A stretch of DNA of 64,000 nucleotides from Bin5 sp034422415 (GTDB taxonomy: Bacteria; Chloroflexota; Anaerolineae; Caldilineales; Caldilineaceae): assembly GCA_965202955.1 (NCBI GenBank), contig OZ241871.1, forward strand, positions 1,488,001 to 1,552,000, given 5' to 3'. Position 1 is the stretch's first letter. The number at the start of each line of letters is the position of its first letter. Positions 1 to 10,647 of the stretch are shown here, piece after piece. Both the position numbers and the translations under genes were made by a program. The notes beneath the pieces are model-generated. The model was not told the origin of the DNA. It did no database searches and saw only the letters and a list, made by a program, of their open reading frames with translations.

Positions 1-353
1 CGGTTCTCGATCTGGTCAACCCGTTTGTCGATCTGCTCCTGGCGATTGCGTAACCTGCTCTCTATCTGGTCCAGATCTCTGCGTTGACGCGTGCGCGTGG
101 CATCCAACTCATTCCGTATTTGAACTTCCTCTTCCTTCACCAACAACTGTTTGCGTTGAACCTCTGCCTCGGCTTCCGTTAGAATCTGGCTTGCCTTCGC
201 CTCCGCGCTCTGCACGGCCAGTTCCTGTCGCCGCCGCTCTTCGCGTAGGCCACTATTCAACCCGCGGCGATACGCGAAATATGCCAGATATCCGAAAATG
301 GCCGCGCCAATCAGGACACCGACAACTATGGCAACTACGGCTAACAATTCCAT
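1..353 (-). CDS. rny: Ribonuclease Y, N-terminal part (cut by window edge)
   Basis: The 117 visible codons start with a hydrophobic membrane anchor (about residues 2-28) followed by a charged, Glu/Arg/Gln-rich coiled coil. This is the usual start of RNase Y, the membrane-bound endoribonuclease that initiates mRNA decay. The KH and HD catalytic domains would lie beyond the left edge, so they cannot be checked. ATG at 353 is preceded by AAGGGG at a 7-base spacing. The order rny downstream of recX and recA is common in Chloroflexota and supports the call. A different coiled-coil membrane protein cannot be fully excluded. Confidence 0.75.
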   Translation of the reverse strand, partial: MELLAVVAIVVGVLIGAAIFGYLAYFAYRRGLNSGLREERRRQELAVQSAEAKASQILTEAEAEVQRKQLLVKEEEVQIRNELDATRTRQRRDLDQIESRLRNRQEQIDKRVDQIEN

Positions 354-497
354 CTCCGAACCCCTTGGTTTGGATGCGCGCTACCTGACGTACATCTGTT
401 TGCGCTGTTTGGTCTCAGCCGTACCCTCTTCTTCTTGCTCTCCCCGCGCCCTGTTCTTTGTGGCGCCATTCATCGTTGCATAACGGAACCGGCCGAC

Positions 498-1193
498 TCA
501 TTCGTCCCATCCCGGCTCCTGGGTGGGATGGGGCAGCGCGCGCGAAAGTTCCAGCTCTTGCCAGATGCGGTCGATCACCTCGCCGGCCACATCCCAGCCA
601 AAGCCCCTGCGCTGAAGAAAGCTGCCCATCTTCCTGCGGAACTGCATTGCGTCGGTCTCTTCTCGCCATCTGTACAGACGGCTGCGGGCGGCAGCTTCGC
701 AGGCCGAGGCCGCGTCGCTCATTTCGTCGATAATCTCCCCGGAAACGCTGTCATCCACGCCTTTCAAGCGCAGCTCATAGCGCAGCGCTCTGGGTGCAAC
801 CGGGCGGAAACGATTGCGCTGCTCCACCCAGAAACGGGTAAACGCGCGGTCGTCGAGAAATTCCTGCTCATGCAGCCTTGCAATAATCGATTCGATCTGC
901 GATTCACTCAATCGCCGCCCACCGCGCGGCCGGAACGCATCCAGATTGCGCCGCACCTCGGCCTGGCTGCGGGGCCGCACTGCCAGAAAACGCAGCGCCC
1001 GGTTGTAGCCCCGGCTGTGCAGGTCTGCCTCTTTCAGCGCCCCGATTTCCCGTTCACTGAGCTGTTGCCCAATCCTCAGTTCGGCAGCAACGACTGCCGG
1101 CAGTGGAAACGCGTATGCGCCGTCCAGAAAGAGATTGACCCGCTCCTTATCTCTCTTCTGAAAACGCATCGCCGTAATGGTTTTATCCGTCAT
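498..1193 (-). CDS. recX: Regulatory protein RecX
   Basis: A 231-residue protein with the three-helix repeat pattern of RecX, which binds RecA filaments and limits their extension and activity. Family-like segments include RALRFLAVRPRSQAEVRRNL and the later EFLDDRAFTRFWVEQR. An in-frame ATG at 1280 would add 29 residues that do not look like RecX; the ATG at 1193 (MTDKTITAMRF) is preferred because it puts the conserved RecX N-terminus at the right distance. It lies downstream of recA in the same direction but is separated by about 617 bases, so the two may not be cotranscribed. Confidence 0.85.
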   Translation of the reverse strand: MTDKTITAMRFQKRDKERVNLFLDGAYAFPLPAVVAAELRIGQQLSEREIGALKEADLHSRGYNRALRFLAVRPRSQAEVRRNLDAFRPRGGRRLSESQIESIIARLHEQEFLDDRAFTRFWVEQRNRFRPVAPRALRYELRLKGVDDSVSGEIIDEMSDAASACEAAARSRLYRWREETDAMQFRRKMGSFLQRRGFGWDVAGEVIDRIWQELELSRALPHPTQEPGWDE

Positions 1194-1810
1194 CGTCCGT
1201 CCAAAAAAAATCGCCGTGGTCAGTAACCACAGCGAACTGCACATCCCGATGCGATATATCCTGAATTCCCGTACCACCACAGGCTATATCAAGGCGCAAA
1301 ACTCAAGAATCGCGCCTCAAGGGAACGATCTTATGTGGACACCTGCTGTTGCACTACACAACTCACCGGTCCAAAAGCGGCATGCCCCGCATCGCAAACC
1401 GGGAGCGGTTTGCAGCGGAAGGTTATCTGTGAGTCTGTCTTCCCCGTGTCAACAGCTGAACCTGCATCTCCACTCGTCAAGACGTTCGCACACGTATCGG
1501 CATTCTGCAGCCAGTCGAACGTCTACCGAACTGATTGTTCAGGTGCACCAGCGACCAAGGACAAGCCCTGATAAGATTAGAACAAATATGTTTTGGTCGC
1601 CGTTCCGGTCTGTGGCGGTAGTGTGTCAGCACAAAATCGCGTCAATGTGAGACCGCTATGGTTAGCGTTTTCAATTGTAGCCGCAAGCGCGACGATTGAG
1701 ACCTATCGGAATAATCTGGGCTCCTGTGCTTTTGTACAGTAAGAAGGACAGGATGATGAATTCGGCGCTCGCAGCTTGCGGCCGACGCGCCGACCTGTAT
1801 CGGTCACACG
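1194..1810. other. Long recA-recX intergenic stretch, nothing recognised
   Basis: About 617 bases without a convincing gene between recX and recA, which are usually close together. Short open frames here lack a ribosome binding site and protein-like composition. An AT-rich imperfect inverted repeat lies near 1578-1594, but it does not match a known LexA box. The sequence could hold a recX promoter or a decayed gene; neither can be shown. Confidence 0.5.
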
Positions 1811-2830
<1,020 letters not shown>

Positions 2831-3137
2831 CTTCGCTGGCTCCAATGCAATACCGGTCTCCACCGGATAGAAAATTTCAGGATGGTCAATCCATCTTCGC
2901 CGCAGTGCGGCCGGATCAGCGAGCATGCCGCTAGATCCCTGCCGAATGGCAGCGTTCAACGGCAGCCACGTGAATGGAGTTGCTACGCTGTGGCAGTGTG
3001 ATGCCTCTATATTCAAGTGTACTGTATGTGAAAAGAGTACGCAAGCCGTCTCAAGAGGACGGAAGCGGCCTGCCCAAGGGGCGCGTTCCTGCCAGACCTT
3101 TGATGACAGTTAGGTTGTCGCTGCTGGATTCTTAAAT
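2831..3137. other. recA upstream region
   Basis: About 307 bases between dnaA (end 3138) and the chosen recA start. The recA promoter should be here. No clear -35/-10 pair and no SOS box of the E. coli or B. subtilis type was seen. The region contains GTAC repeated on either side of 14 bases near 3020-3043, of unknown meaning. Confidence 0.4.
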
Positions 3138-4799
3138 TCAGGAGCCGGGCGGCTCGTATATCTTCTCCCGCAAGGCGACCAGCTGGCGCCGGACCGCTTC
3201 ATCCCGCTCAATGTCCTGCGTCACTTTCTCCACGCCGTGGCGAACCGTGCTGTGATCTCGACCGCCTAAGATTTCGCCGATATGGATGAGCGACAGAGCG
3301 TTCTCTTCTCTCAGCAGATACATGGCCAGTTGGCGCGCATTGGCGATTTCCTTTGTGCGCGAACGGCCAAGCAGGTCATTTTCGCCCAGCCCGAAATGCC
3401 TGGCAACGATCCGCACCACGCTGGCCGCTTCGCGCGGCCGCCGCTGCGGCACGAGTGTATCCAGAATGCCCTCGGCAACCGACCGATTCAACTGGCTGTC
3501 GTGCAGAGGGGCCTGTACGATCAGTCGGTTGAGTGCGCCTTCCAACTCGCGGATGTTGCTTTCCACACGCTCCGCGATCAGCATCAGCACCTCGATCGAT
3601 ACAGTGTGGTTGATCGATTGGGCTTTCGATTGCAGAATGGCGACACGCGTTTCCAGGTCAGGCTGCGAAATGTCGGCCTGTAAGCCACCCTCGAAGCGGC
3701 TGCGCAGCCGCGCTTCCAGCGTCGCGATCGCTTTCGGTGGGCGGTCACTGCTGATCACCACCTGCCGCCCGGCCGCGTGGAGATGATTGAAAGTGTGGAA
3801 GAACTCTTCTTGCGTGCTTTCTTTGCCGCCGATAAACTGTATGTCATCGATCAGTAGAAGGTCCACCTGGCGATACTTGTTGCGAAACTCTTCGGTGCTC
3901 TGCTGCCGAATGGCGCTGATGAGGTCATTGGTGAACTGTTCCGACGAACAGTAGAGTACGTGCTTTCCCGGCATCGTCATCGCGTGGCCGATCGCATGGA
4001 GAAGATGCGTCTTTCCCAGGCCAACGCCGCCGTACACAAATAGGGGGTTGAAGCGATGACCGGGCTGCTCCACGATCGACTGCGCCGCTGCATGGGCCAG
4101 ACGATTGTGGTTCCCGACCACAAATGTTTCAAAGGTGTAACGGGGGTTGAAAGCGCCGCCATGGAGTGGTGTGTTCGTTCTGGTTGCGGCGGCGCGCGCC
4201 GGGTCCCGCTGGGCAGGAGCACGGCTAGAGGATGACGTCGCCGGGCGGGCGGCAACGGCGTCATCCGCGGCGGCGAAGGAACCGGCACCGGGCGCCGACA
4301 GTTCGGGCGCATCCGGCGGTACTTCCGCATACAGGGGAGCGGGTTCAGACGGCTCGGCCTGTCTCTGCGTCTGTGGGCGCACTTCGAAGTTTACCTGCAC
4401 CGAGCGCCGGGTCAATTGGTTCAGAATTCGCGTAATCTTTTCACGCAGACGGTTCTGCAGCCAATCGCGCGCATAGGCATGGGGCGCGCCGATGATGAAT
4501 TCGCCGTCCCTGTAGTCGATGAGTGACGTATCGCGCACCCAAGTCTCAAACGTGGTCTCGGGTAACTGCAACGCAAGTTCGTGCAGGGTTTTCTGCCAAA
4601 CATCCAAGGGGTCGAGGCTGTCATCAGCTGGCTGGGGCCGGTCGCCGGCGGCCGTTGCATCCTTCTGCGCTTTAACGCCTTTCGCCGTCTCCTCATCTTG
4701 CGCCGAACTCTCCGGCCTCGCCGCGGCACGCCGCCCGCGAGCGTACAGCGGGTTGTCGCGCCGGGGTATCGAGGATGACGACTGCCAGTCTGAACTCAA
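3138..4799 (-). CDS. dnaA: Chromosomal replication initiator DnaA
   Basis: A 553-residue DnaA, longer than the usual roughly 450. Domain I (about residues 62-145, starting DPLDVWQKTL) follows a charged extension of about 60 residues. A long Ala/Pro/Ser linker forms domain II. The AAA+ domain has Walker A GGVGLGKTH near residue 256 and Walker B LLLIDDIQF near 317. The domain IV signature RDHSTVRHGVEKV near 520 is intact, so DNA binding is expected. The start is TTG at 4799 with GAGGAG 5-6 bases upstream. dnaN is not next to it. The upstream region holds DnaA-box-like sites. Confidence 0.95.
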   Translation of the reverse strand: MSSDWQSSSSIPRRDNPLYARGRRAAARPESSAQDEETAKGVKAQKDATAAGDRPQPADDSLDPLDVWQKTLHELALQLPETTFETWVRDTSLIDYRDGEFIIGAPHAYARDWLQNRLREKITRILNQLTRRSVQVNFEVRPQTQRQAEPSEPAPLYAEVPPDAPELSAPGAGSFAAADDAVAARPATSSSSRAPAQRDPARAAATRTNTPLHGGAFNPRYTFETFVVGNHNRLAHAAAQSIVEQPGHRFNPLFVYGGVGLGKTHLLHAIGHAMTMPGKHVLYCSSEQFTNDLISAIRQQSTEEFRNKYRQVDLLLIDDIQFIGGKESTQEEFFHTFNHLHAAGRQVVISSDRPPKAIATLEARLRSRFEGGLQADISQPDLETRVAILQSKAQSINHTVSIEVLMLIAERVESNIRELEGALNRLIVQAPLHDSQLNRSVAEGILDTLVPQRRPREAASVVRIVARHFGLGENDLLGRSRTKEIANARQLAMYLLREENALSLIHIGEILGGRDHSTVRHGVEKVTQDIERDEAVRRQLVALREKIYEPPGS

Positions 4800-4880
4800 A
4801 TCAACTCCTCTTCACACTCCAATGGGGAACCGGTGACGAAGTACAAGGAAATGGAATGGGTAGTGTATCAAATCTGGCTT

Positions 4881-5148
4881 TGGCGGACAATCGCCGCGAA
4901 GCAGGAAAGTGGCGGACAATCGGCCCGTGAAACAGTAAGACAGGTCTCGTTCACCACAACATATAGTAGTATATGCCACAAAGAAGTCAATATAAGAGAT
5001 TATAGGCCGGCCTACTGGGATCTATACCTTTTGGAAATTCGAGGCGAGTATAGCGATCAGATTCCGTTCGTAGGTGAACTGTAGAGTTATCCGCACGGAT
5101 GCGGTAGTTATCCCGATTTGCCTGGGATTATCCCCATAGTTTTCCCCG
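4881..5148. other. Candidate replication origin (oriC) upstream of dnaA
   Basis: This gene-free region combines three origin-like elements. A 13-base direct repeat TGGCGGACAATCG occurs at 4881-4893 and 4910-4922. An AT-rich stretch at about 4957-5006 could be the unwinding element. Same-strand DnaA-box-like nonamers follow: TTATCCGCA (5087-5095), TTATCCCGA (5108-5116), TTATCCCCA (5128-5136), and a weaker TTTTCCCCG (5140-5148). The first and third differ from TTATCCACA at one base. The first three start 21 and 20 bases apart, about two helical turns. The boxes could instead serve only dnaA autoregulation. Confidence 0.6.
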
Positions 5149-5173
5149 CTCCAGGCCGTTTGGCGAAACAAAT

Positions 5174-6319
5174 ATGGCGGAATTCTTCAACTTTCGGGTT
5201 GAATCAGCCGAAGGATATTGGGAAAGCGTAGGTTTCTTGCGCAAGTGGTGGCGCATCTACGCCGACGACGTGCGTTGGGCGCCTCCGGCGTGGGCCAGCT
5301 TGCGGCAAGCTCTCGTGTCAAAGCGATTTGCCCACCTGCAACGCAGCCGGCCCCGCCTGATCGCGTTGGAGGCCCTCCCGCGCCGCCGGCCCCAAGGCCG
5401 AGGCCAGCCTCTCTCGACGATCGGCCACGGCGCTCTCATGGAGCAGCCGGTTGCCGCCGCCGTTGTCCTGCTCGACCCGCGCCGCACCGACGGCGCCGCG
5501 CATCTCGCTCTGCTGCATGTCGCCAACAACCGCGAGAGCCTGGAACGTCTGCTTCAGGCCGCCCAGGAGCAGCTCGCGCATGTGGGGATTCGCCGCCTGA
5601 TTCTACCGGTCGGGTTGTCGCCCTATCTGGGTACAGGTGTGTTGCAAGACCACTTTCACCGCGTACCGCCGCTGTACGCGCCCTACGCCCCGCCCTACGT
5701 GCCGGAACTGTTCACAACCGTATGCCGCCCGCTGGGCCGCAGCCTACTTTTTGCTTTCGAACCGGACACGTCCGCTGCGGCGGAGCAGCGGACGCCCGGC
5801 CCAGCGCAGATCCACCCCCTCGACCCGAACCGGCTTAGCGCGGACCTGCTGCCGCTCTTCTCCCGGACCGTGCCCCCTTGGGCAGATTTTCCGCCGCCGG
5901 ACGAGCTCGAAGCGCAGTTCCTGCTCCGGTGGATTCTGCGTCTCCCTGCGCTGGCATGGGTGGCGGAGATCGATGGCCAACCGGTTGGCTATCTCCTGGC
6001 GCAGCCGGACGGCAGCGAACGTTTGCGCCGCAGTCGCGGCGGACGCTCGCTGCTGGGGTGCCTGCAGTTGCGCCTCCTCGAACTGCGGCAGCTCCATTCC
6101 GTGCGCGTTCTCTTTATGGGGGTCGATCCCGAATACCGCCGGCGGGGTATCGGCCGGCAGTTGTGGCAGCGGATGATGGCGGCCGGCCCGGTGAACGGTT
6201 GGCGGTCGGTGACAGCGGGGCCGTTGCCTTCCACCGCAGGCGACGGCATCAACTTCCTGACTGCCCTCGGTCTCGCAAGCCGCGAGACATATCTGCTCCA
6301 CCGCTACGACTTCGACTGA
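5174..6319 (+). CDS. GNAT-family acetyltransferase with N-terminal extension
   Basis: A 381-residue protein. Its C-terminal third has the acetyl-CoA-binding pattern of GNAT N-acetyltransferases: the strand VRVLFMGVDPEYRRRGIGRQ (RRxGIG pyrophosphate loop), followed by a helix and a final strand LLHRYDF. The first 200 or so residues are not clearly assignable and may be a second, degenerate GNAT fold, since tandem GNAT domains are common. The substrate is unknown. The start at 5174 has no strong Shine-Dalgarno and lies about 25 bases after the DnaA-box cluster. Gene neighbours give no functional hint. Confidence 0.7.
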   Translation: MAEFFNFRVESAEGYWESVGFLRKWWRIYADDVRWAPPAWASLRQALVSKRFAHLQRSRPRLIALEALPRRRPQGRGQPLSTIGHGALMEQPVAAAVVLLDPRRTDGAAHLALLHVANNRESLERLLQAAQEQLAHVGIRRLILPVGLSPYLGTGVLQDHFHRVPPLYAPYAPPYVPELFTTVCRPLGRSLLFAFEPDTSAAAEQRTPGPAQIHPLDPNRLSADLLPLFSRTVPPWADFPPPDELEAQFLLRWILRLPALAWVAEIDGQPVGYLLAQPDGSERLRRSRGGRSLLGCLQLRLLELRQLHSVRVLFMGVDPEYRRRGIGRQLWQRMMAAGPVNGWRSVTAGPLPSTAGDGINFLTALGLASRETYLLHRYDFD

Positions 6320-6376
6320 GACCTGGCCGCCGCTGTGATCCGGCAGCCGGACGCGCGCCCTGCTGCGCCCCGATGG

Positions 6377-7933
6377 CTACTGGTACGGGATCTCGTATGT
6401 CAGCGGCACGATGCTGATCCACGACCGGCCCGCTTTCAGGGGAATTTCGCTGCCGTCGGCTGCGAAGAACCGGGGCAGCTCTCCGCTCCTGTCGTTGCGC
6501 CAGACTCCTTCAAAGGCGAGACCGTCGCGGAAGATGATCGCCCGCCCTGTGCCGAAGGGCCGAATGTAGAGGCTCAGGCTGCCGTAGAGATCCTCCTGAA
6601 TTCTCACAGGCTCGTGCTCAATGAATTGGACGATTACATTTTCGACCCCGATCGGCTGGCCGTTGTTGCCGTCCTGATGGGGAAGCGCCCCCATGAGACG
6701 CAGATAGCGGCCGCTGCCCGCATCGTAGCGATAGAACACCTGACTGGCTGTAACCGAGGGGTAGGGAATCTGGATCAAGTTGGCGGATGTTCCTCCAGCT
6801 GCCGGGCCGCCAAAAGTGAAGCCCTGAATTGAAGGCGCTGCGTCCGCGAACCGGTCCGTCAACCACTGGCGGGTCATCGCGCTGTTGGTGCGCAGACGCG
6901 TGCGGTAGTCGTTGCCTTTAGAACGAGAGTAGCGCGTGCTTTCCGGATCGTCCAGATCATTGTCAAAATATGGGAAGAGCTGATTCCGTTCCCTGAGGAG
7001 ATAGCGAATGTCGTCGCTCGCTCCGGAACAGAAGAGCGCCGCATCGTACAGCGCGCCCAGGAAATAGTTGATCAGGCGGGCGCTGCGCACCGGGCCGATC
7101 TCCTCGCTCTCGCTGCCGTAGAATACCGCGCTGAATCGCGTGAGGCTGAACCCTTCCATCAGGAACTCATACATCACGTCGGCCTGGCTGATACCGGACT
7201 GGGGCCGGGCGGCAATGTCATTGTTGACGCAAACGATGACCGGGCGCGTTGCCGCGCGGCCGGGTGGCAGGGGCAGGCCCGTCAATGGATTGATGCGGCC
7301 GGGCGGAGGGAATCCGCCGCGGGGAGGCTGGCTGAGGTCGACTTCGGAAAGCTCCGACGCCGGAATTGTCGCGGTTGGCGTCGGCGTTGGTGGGGGTAGG
7401 GCTGTAGGCAAAGTCGCGATCTGACGATTGATCTGCGCGTACTGGGCGCTGACCCAACTCTCCCGGTTGGCGCCTGCCGGGCAGCAGATTCGCAGCCACT
7501 CTCCGTGCGCATCACGGGCCGTGATCCGAAAACGCTGTCCCGCGTTCACCTGGTCGACGATGCCGTAGTTTGTGCCCGGTCCGCCCCGCACGTTCAGCGT
7601 CTCCGTCGATATCAGCGCCTCCGGATATGATGGTGTGGGCATGTCGGTCGGCTCCGGCGAGGGCGCGCTCGTTGGCGTATATCGGGGTTCTGGCGTGAAT
7701 GTGGCCAGCGTTGCCGGCGTCGAAGTGAAGGTCGGCTCTACCGGCACCGCTTCAGCGCCGCGATTGGGGCCGCCCCAGGGGTTTAACCAGCGCGGGGGGA
7801 CATCGGACAAACTTGAGCCAAACAGGAGCACGCTGCCGATGTAAGCGACCACGGCGATAACTGCCAACGCGACTGCGGCGAGCAACAGCCGCAGCCATTT
7901 CCCCGACGACTGTGGGCGAGAATCTTCCACCAT
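6377..7933 (-). CDS. DUF3048 domain protein with SH3b domain, membrane anchored
   Basis: A 518-residue envelope protein. A signal anchor lies at about residues 14-36. A Thr/Pro-rich stalk follows, then a bacterial SH3-like domain (about 85-150, with TLNVRGGPGTNYGIV, typical of SH3b cell-wall binding). A second Pro/Thr stalk leads to a DUF3048 (YerB-like) domain from about 205 to the end, including the family-like segments GISQADVMYEFLMEG and IGPVRSARL. DUF3048 proteins are extracytoplasmic with unknown activity. ATG at 7933 is chosen over an upstream start because GGGAG lies 7 bases before it. It is convergent with the GNAT gene. Confidence 0.8.
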   Translation of the reverse strand: MVEDSRPQSSGKWLRLLLAAVALAVIAVVAYIGSVLLFGSSLSDVPPRWLNPWGGPNRGAEAVPVEPTFTSTPATLATFTPEPRYTPTSAPSPEPTDMPTPSYPEALISTETLNVRGGPGTNYGIVDQVNAGQRFRITARDAHGEWLRICCPAGANRESWVSAQYAQINRQIATLPTALPPPTPTPTATIPASELSEVDLSQPPRGGFPPPGRINPLTGLPLPPGRAATRPVIVCVNNDIAARPQSGISQADVMYEFLMEGFSLTRFSAVFYGSESEEIGPVRSARLINYFLGALYDAALFCSGASDDIRYLLRERNQLFPYFDNDLDDPESTRYSRSKGNDYRTRLRTNSAMTRQWLTDRFADAAPSIQGFTFGGPAAGGTSANLIQIPYPSVTASQVFYRYDAGSGRYLRLMGALPHQDGNNGQPIGVENVIVQFIEHEPVRIQEDLYGSLSLYIRPFGTGRAIIFRDGLAFEGVWRNDRSGELPRFFAADGSEIPLKAGRSWISIVPLTYEIPYQ

Positions 7934-8201
7934 AGCATCTCTCCCTTGACGGATATTTTCAGGCGCCCCATGCGTTTGTCTTCCACTCAATCATATCGAC
8001 TGTATCGGGCTGCGTCAATTCGCGACCATCAGCAGGGGCACAGCAATGTCCGCGGCCCACCTCCCGTTCCGTGCAAATGCGCACAATCGGGACCAAACAG
8101 GAGGAAAGTTCCAGACCAGTTGCCGCCTAGTGTGGTAAAAGATATAATAGGACAGGAAGGGCTGCCACGCGAAGGCATGACCTGCAACCAGGAGCCTGCA
8201 C

Positions 8202-8975
8202 ATGGAAGGTCTACTCACCAACTTGCCAATCTATATCGTCGTGATTCTCCTGCTCGTCTGGCTGCTGCGGGCATCCCTGCGTATCGTCAGGGAGTACGAC
8301 CGCGGCGTAATCTTCCGCTTGGGCCGTGTGACTGGCGCCAAGGGGCCCGGCCTGTTCTGGCTGATTCCGTTTATCGACCAGATGCGCCTTGTCGACCTGC
8401 GCGTCGTTACCCTGGACGTGCCGACGCAGGAAGCCATAACCAAAGACAACGTAACCGTTAAAGTCAATGCCGTATGCTATTTCCGCGTATTGGACCCCGA
8501 AGCCGCGGTTGTCAACGTCGCCAACTACCTTCTGGCGACTCAACAGATCGCCCAGACGACCCTGCGCTCCGTGCTGGGTCAAAGTGAACTGGATGAACTT
8601 CTGGCCGAGCGCGATCAGATCAACCAGCAACTCCAGCAGATTATCGACGAGCAGACCGAGCCTTGGGGCGTAAAGGTCAGTGTCGTCGAGGTGAAGGACG
8701 TGGAGCTGCCGCAGTCGATGCAGCGCGCCATGGCCCGACAGGCCGAGGCCGAACGCGAGAAACGGGCCAAAATCATCCACGCCGAAGGTGAACTGCAGGC
8801 CTCACAGACCTTGGCCGAGGCAGCCGGCGTCATGTCCGAACAGGCCGGCGCATTGCAGTTGCGCTATCTGCAGACCCTGACCGAAATCAGCGCGGAACAC
8901 AACAGCACAATTGTCTTCCCGTTGCCCATCGAGCTGATGGAGGCCCTGTTGAAGAAGGTTGGACCAGACGCATGA
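8202..8975 (+). CDS. SPFH/stomatin-like protein (slipin)
   Basis: A 257-residue stomatin-family protein. An N-terminal membrane segment (about 8-24) precedes an SPFH domain beginning REYDRGVIFRLGRVTG and containing the typical GPGLFWLIPFID segment. A charged, Ala/Glu-rich coiled coil (MARQAEAEREKRAKIIHAEG) completes it. These proteins form oligomeric membrane scaffolds and usually partner with an NfeD protease; here the only NfeD gene is about 50 kb away at 59243-60661. AGGAG lies 7-8 bases before the ATG. The stop overlaps the next start by ATGA, so the DUF971 gene is likely translationally coupled. Confidence 0.9.
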   Translation: MEGLLTNLPIYIVVILLLVWLLRASLRIVREYDRGVIFRLGRVTGAKGPGLFWLIPFIDQMRLVDLRVVTLDVPTQEAITKDNVTVKVNAVCYFRVLDPEAAVVNVANYLLATQQIAQTTLRSVLGQSELDELLAERDQINQQLQQIIDEQTEPWGVKVSVVEVKDVELPQSMQRAMARQAEAEREKRAKIIHAEGELQASQTLAEAAGVMSEQAGALQLRYLQTLTEISAEHNSTIVFPLPIELMEALLKKVGPDA

Positions 8976-9343
8976 GCCTGTCGCTGACACGCGACGCCTG
9001 CCAGCCAATCGATTTGACCGTTGACCGCTCCGCCGGCGATCTGACCATCGATTGGGCTGACGGGCACCGCAGCCAGTTCCGCCTCGCCTGGCTGCGCAGC
9101 GTGTGCCCGTGCGCCTCTTGCCGCGAGGAGAGACGCCAAGCCGAAGAGGACCCGCTGCGGCTGTCGGTCGGCCCGCCGCCGGACGCCGGCGTCGGCAGCG
9201 CCGAATTGGTGGGCAACTACGCCATCCGCTTCACCTGGTCCGACGGACACGGCAACGGAATTTACGGTTTCTCCTCTTTGCGGGCATCCTGTCCATGCCC
9301 AGAGTGCAACCGGGGCGAGCCGCAGGCCTTGTTCGACAGCTGA
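8972..9343 (+). CDS. DUF971 domain protein
   Basis: A 123-residue protein with the small beta-rich DUF971 fold, related to the N-terminal domain of gamma-butyrobetaine hydroxylase. Visible marks are the strand LTIDWADGHRSQFRLAWLRS, a cluster of cysteines (CPCASC) and a C-terminal CPCPEC. The four paired cysteines suggest metal binding, possibly iron-sulfur related as DUF971 proteins sometimes sit near Fe-S genes, but no function is shown. It overlaps the slipin gene by four bases. Confidence 0.8.
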   Translation: MSLSLTRDACQPIDLTVDRSAGDLTIDWADGHRSQFRLAWLRSVCPCASCREERRQAEEDPLRLSVGPPPDAGVGSAELVGNYAIRFTWSDGHGNGIYGFSSLRASCPCPECNRGEPQALFDS

Positions 9344-9407
9344 GCGTCGCGGGGGGTATGGCGGGCACGAACGCAGGCTGGAATAGCCAATGATTCGAGG
9401 CATGCAG

Positions 9408-10595
9408 ATGGGTAGCGCACTGAAGATCGCCCGCATTGGCGGTATCGACGTTCAGGTCCATTGGTCGTTTGTCCTGATTCTCTTCTACGGCGCCTATATT
9501 TTCAGTCAAGGCGCGCGCAACGAAGTTGTCGGCGCGATATACGGCGTCGTCGTCATCCTCCTGCTTTTCCTCTGCGTCGTTTTGCACGAATTCGGCCACG
9601 CCTTCACGGCAAAGTATTTCGGCGTGAATGTGCCGTATATCACGCTGCTGCCCATCGGCGGCCTGGCCCAACTGGAGCGCATGCCCCGCAAACCGGGACA
9701 GGAGTTTCTGATCGCGATCGCCGGCCCCGCGGTCAACTTCGTCCTGGCGCTGTTGCTGCTGCCGCTCGCCCTGCTGGCTATCTCCCTGAGCGCGCGCGAC
9801 GGCGCCTCGCTTTCCTATTTCGGGCTGATGCGCGCCGTCCAATCGATGAGCCTGACCGGGCTGCTTCTCTCTCTGGCCGGTATGAACCTCTGGTTGGGCT
9901 TCTTCAATCTGCTCCCAGCCTTTCCGATGGATGGCGGACGCATTCTGCGAGCGCTGCTGGCGTTGCGATCGCGCTATGTCCGAGCGACTCGCATCGCCGT
10001 TCTGGTCGGGCGCGGCATGGCGATACTGTTCGCAATCTGGGGCATCCGCGGCATCTTTGCCGGCGACATCTTTGGCTCGTTTCTATTGCTGATCGCGTTC
10101 TTCGTGTACGTAGGCGGCCGCGGCGAACTGGAGGCGGTGGAAGGACGCTACATTCTCAACGATTTCAGCGCCCGACAGGCCGTGAACAAAGAGGCACAGG
10201 TACTCTATACGAGCGAGCCGGTCAGCCACGCCGTAGATTACATTATGACGACCTACCAGGGCGATTTTCCGGTCTACGACCTGGGTCAAAATCTCGTCGG
10301 CGTGCTCACCCGTCCGCGCCTGGTGGCAACGTTGCGCGGGCAGGGCCAGAATGGCCGCATCGTCGATGTCATGATCCCGCGCGCGCAGGTGCCGGCAACC
10401 AGCGCCGATACGCCGCTGGCTGACGTGTGGGAAAAGATGATGGCGGCTGGCAGCCGTGTCATCATCGTCCAGGACGAGGAGAGATTTCTCGGGCTCATAA
10501 CGCTGGATGACATCAGCGAGCTGATCCAGTTAATGGGCGCGGCCAAAGAACGGGAAGAGACGATCGCGGGTGGCCGCGGAGGCAGGTCCGGCTAA
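9408..10595 (+). CDS. Site-2 protease family (M50) with CBS domains
   Basis: A membrane metalloprotease of the S2P/M50 family, 395 residues from the chosen start. The zinc motif HEFGH is at residues 60-64 and the third-ligand motif FPMDGGR is around Asp175; both active-site parts are intact. Several transmembrane helices lie in the first 240 residues. The C-terminal half resembles a CBS-domain pair, a nucleotide-sensing module common in this subfamily. It would cleave membrane-embedded regulators. ATG at 9408 has CGAGG 7 bases upstream; in-frame ATGs at 9390 and 9402 lack this. rpe follows 52 bases later. Confidence 0.88.
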   Translation: MGSALKIARIGGIDVQVHWSFVLILFYGAYIFSQGARNEVVGAIYGVVVILLLFLCVVLHEFGHAFTAKYFGVNVPYITLLPIGGLAQLERMPRKPGQEFLIAIAGPAVNFVLALLLLPLALLAISLSARDGASLSYFGLMRAVQSMSLTGLLLSLAGMNLWLGFFNLLPAFPMDGGRILRALLALRSRYVRATRIAVLVGRGMAILFAIWGIRGIFAGDIFGSFLLLIAFFVYVGGRGELEAVEGRYILNDFSARQAVNKEAQVLYTSEPVSHAVDYIMTTYQGDFPVYDLGQNLVGVLTRPRLVATLRGQGQNGRIVDVMIPRAQVPATSADTPLADVWEKMMAAGSRVIIVQDEERFLGLITLDDISELIQLMGAAKEREETIAGGRGGRSG

Positions 10596-10647
10596 TCCGT
10601 TGCCGGCGCTCACTCCATTGCAGTTATCAACTAAGGAGGCGCCCGCG

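Noticed and set aside
1578..1594. LexA-box-like repeat GAACA-AATA-TGTTT
   Set aside because: The spacer is too long for the Gram-positive LexA box and it is not next to a promoter of recA.
4833..5084. 83-codon open frame between dnaA and the GNAT gene
   Set aside because: Overlaps the origin-like AT-rich region and repeats; no ribosome binding site and no protein-like pattern.
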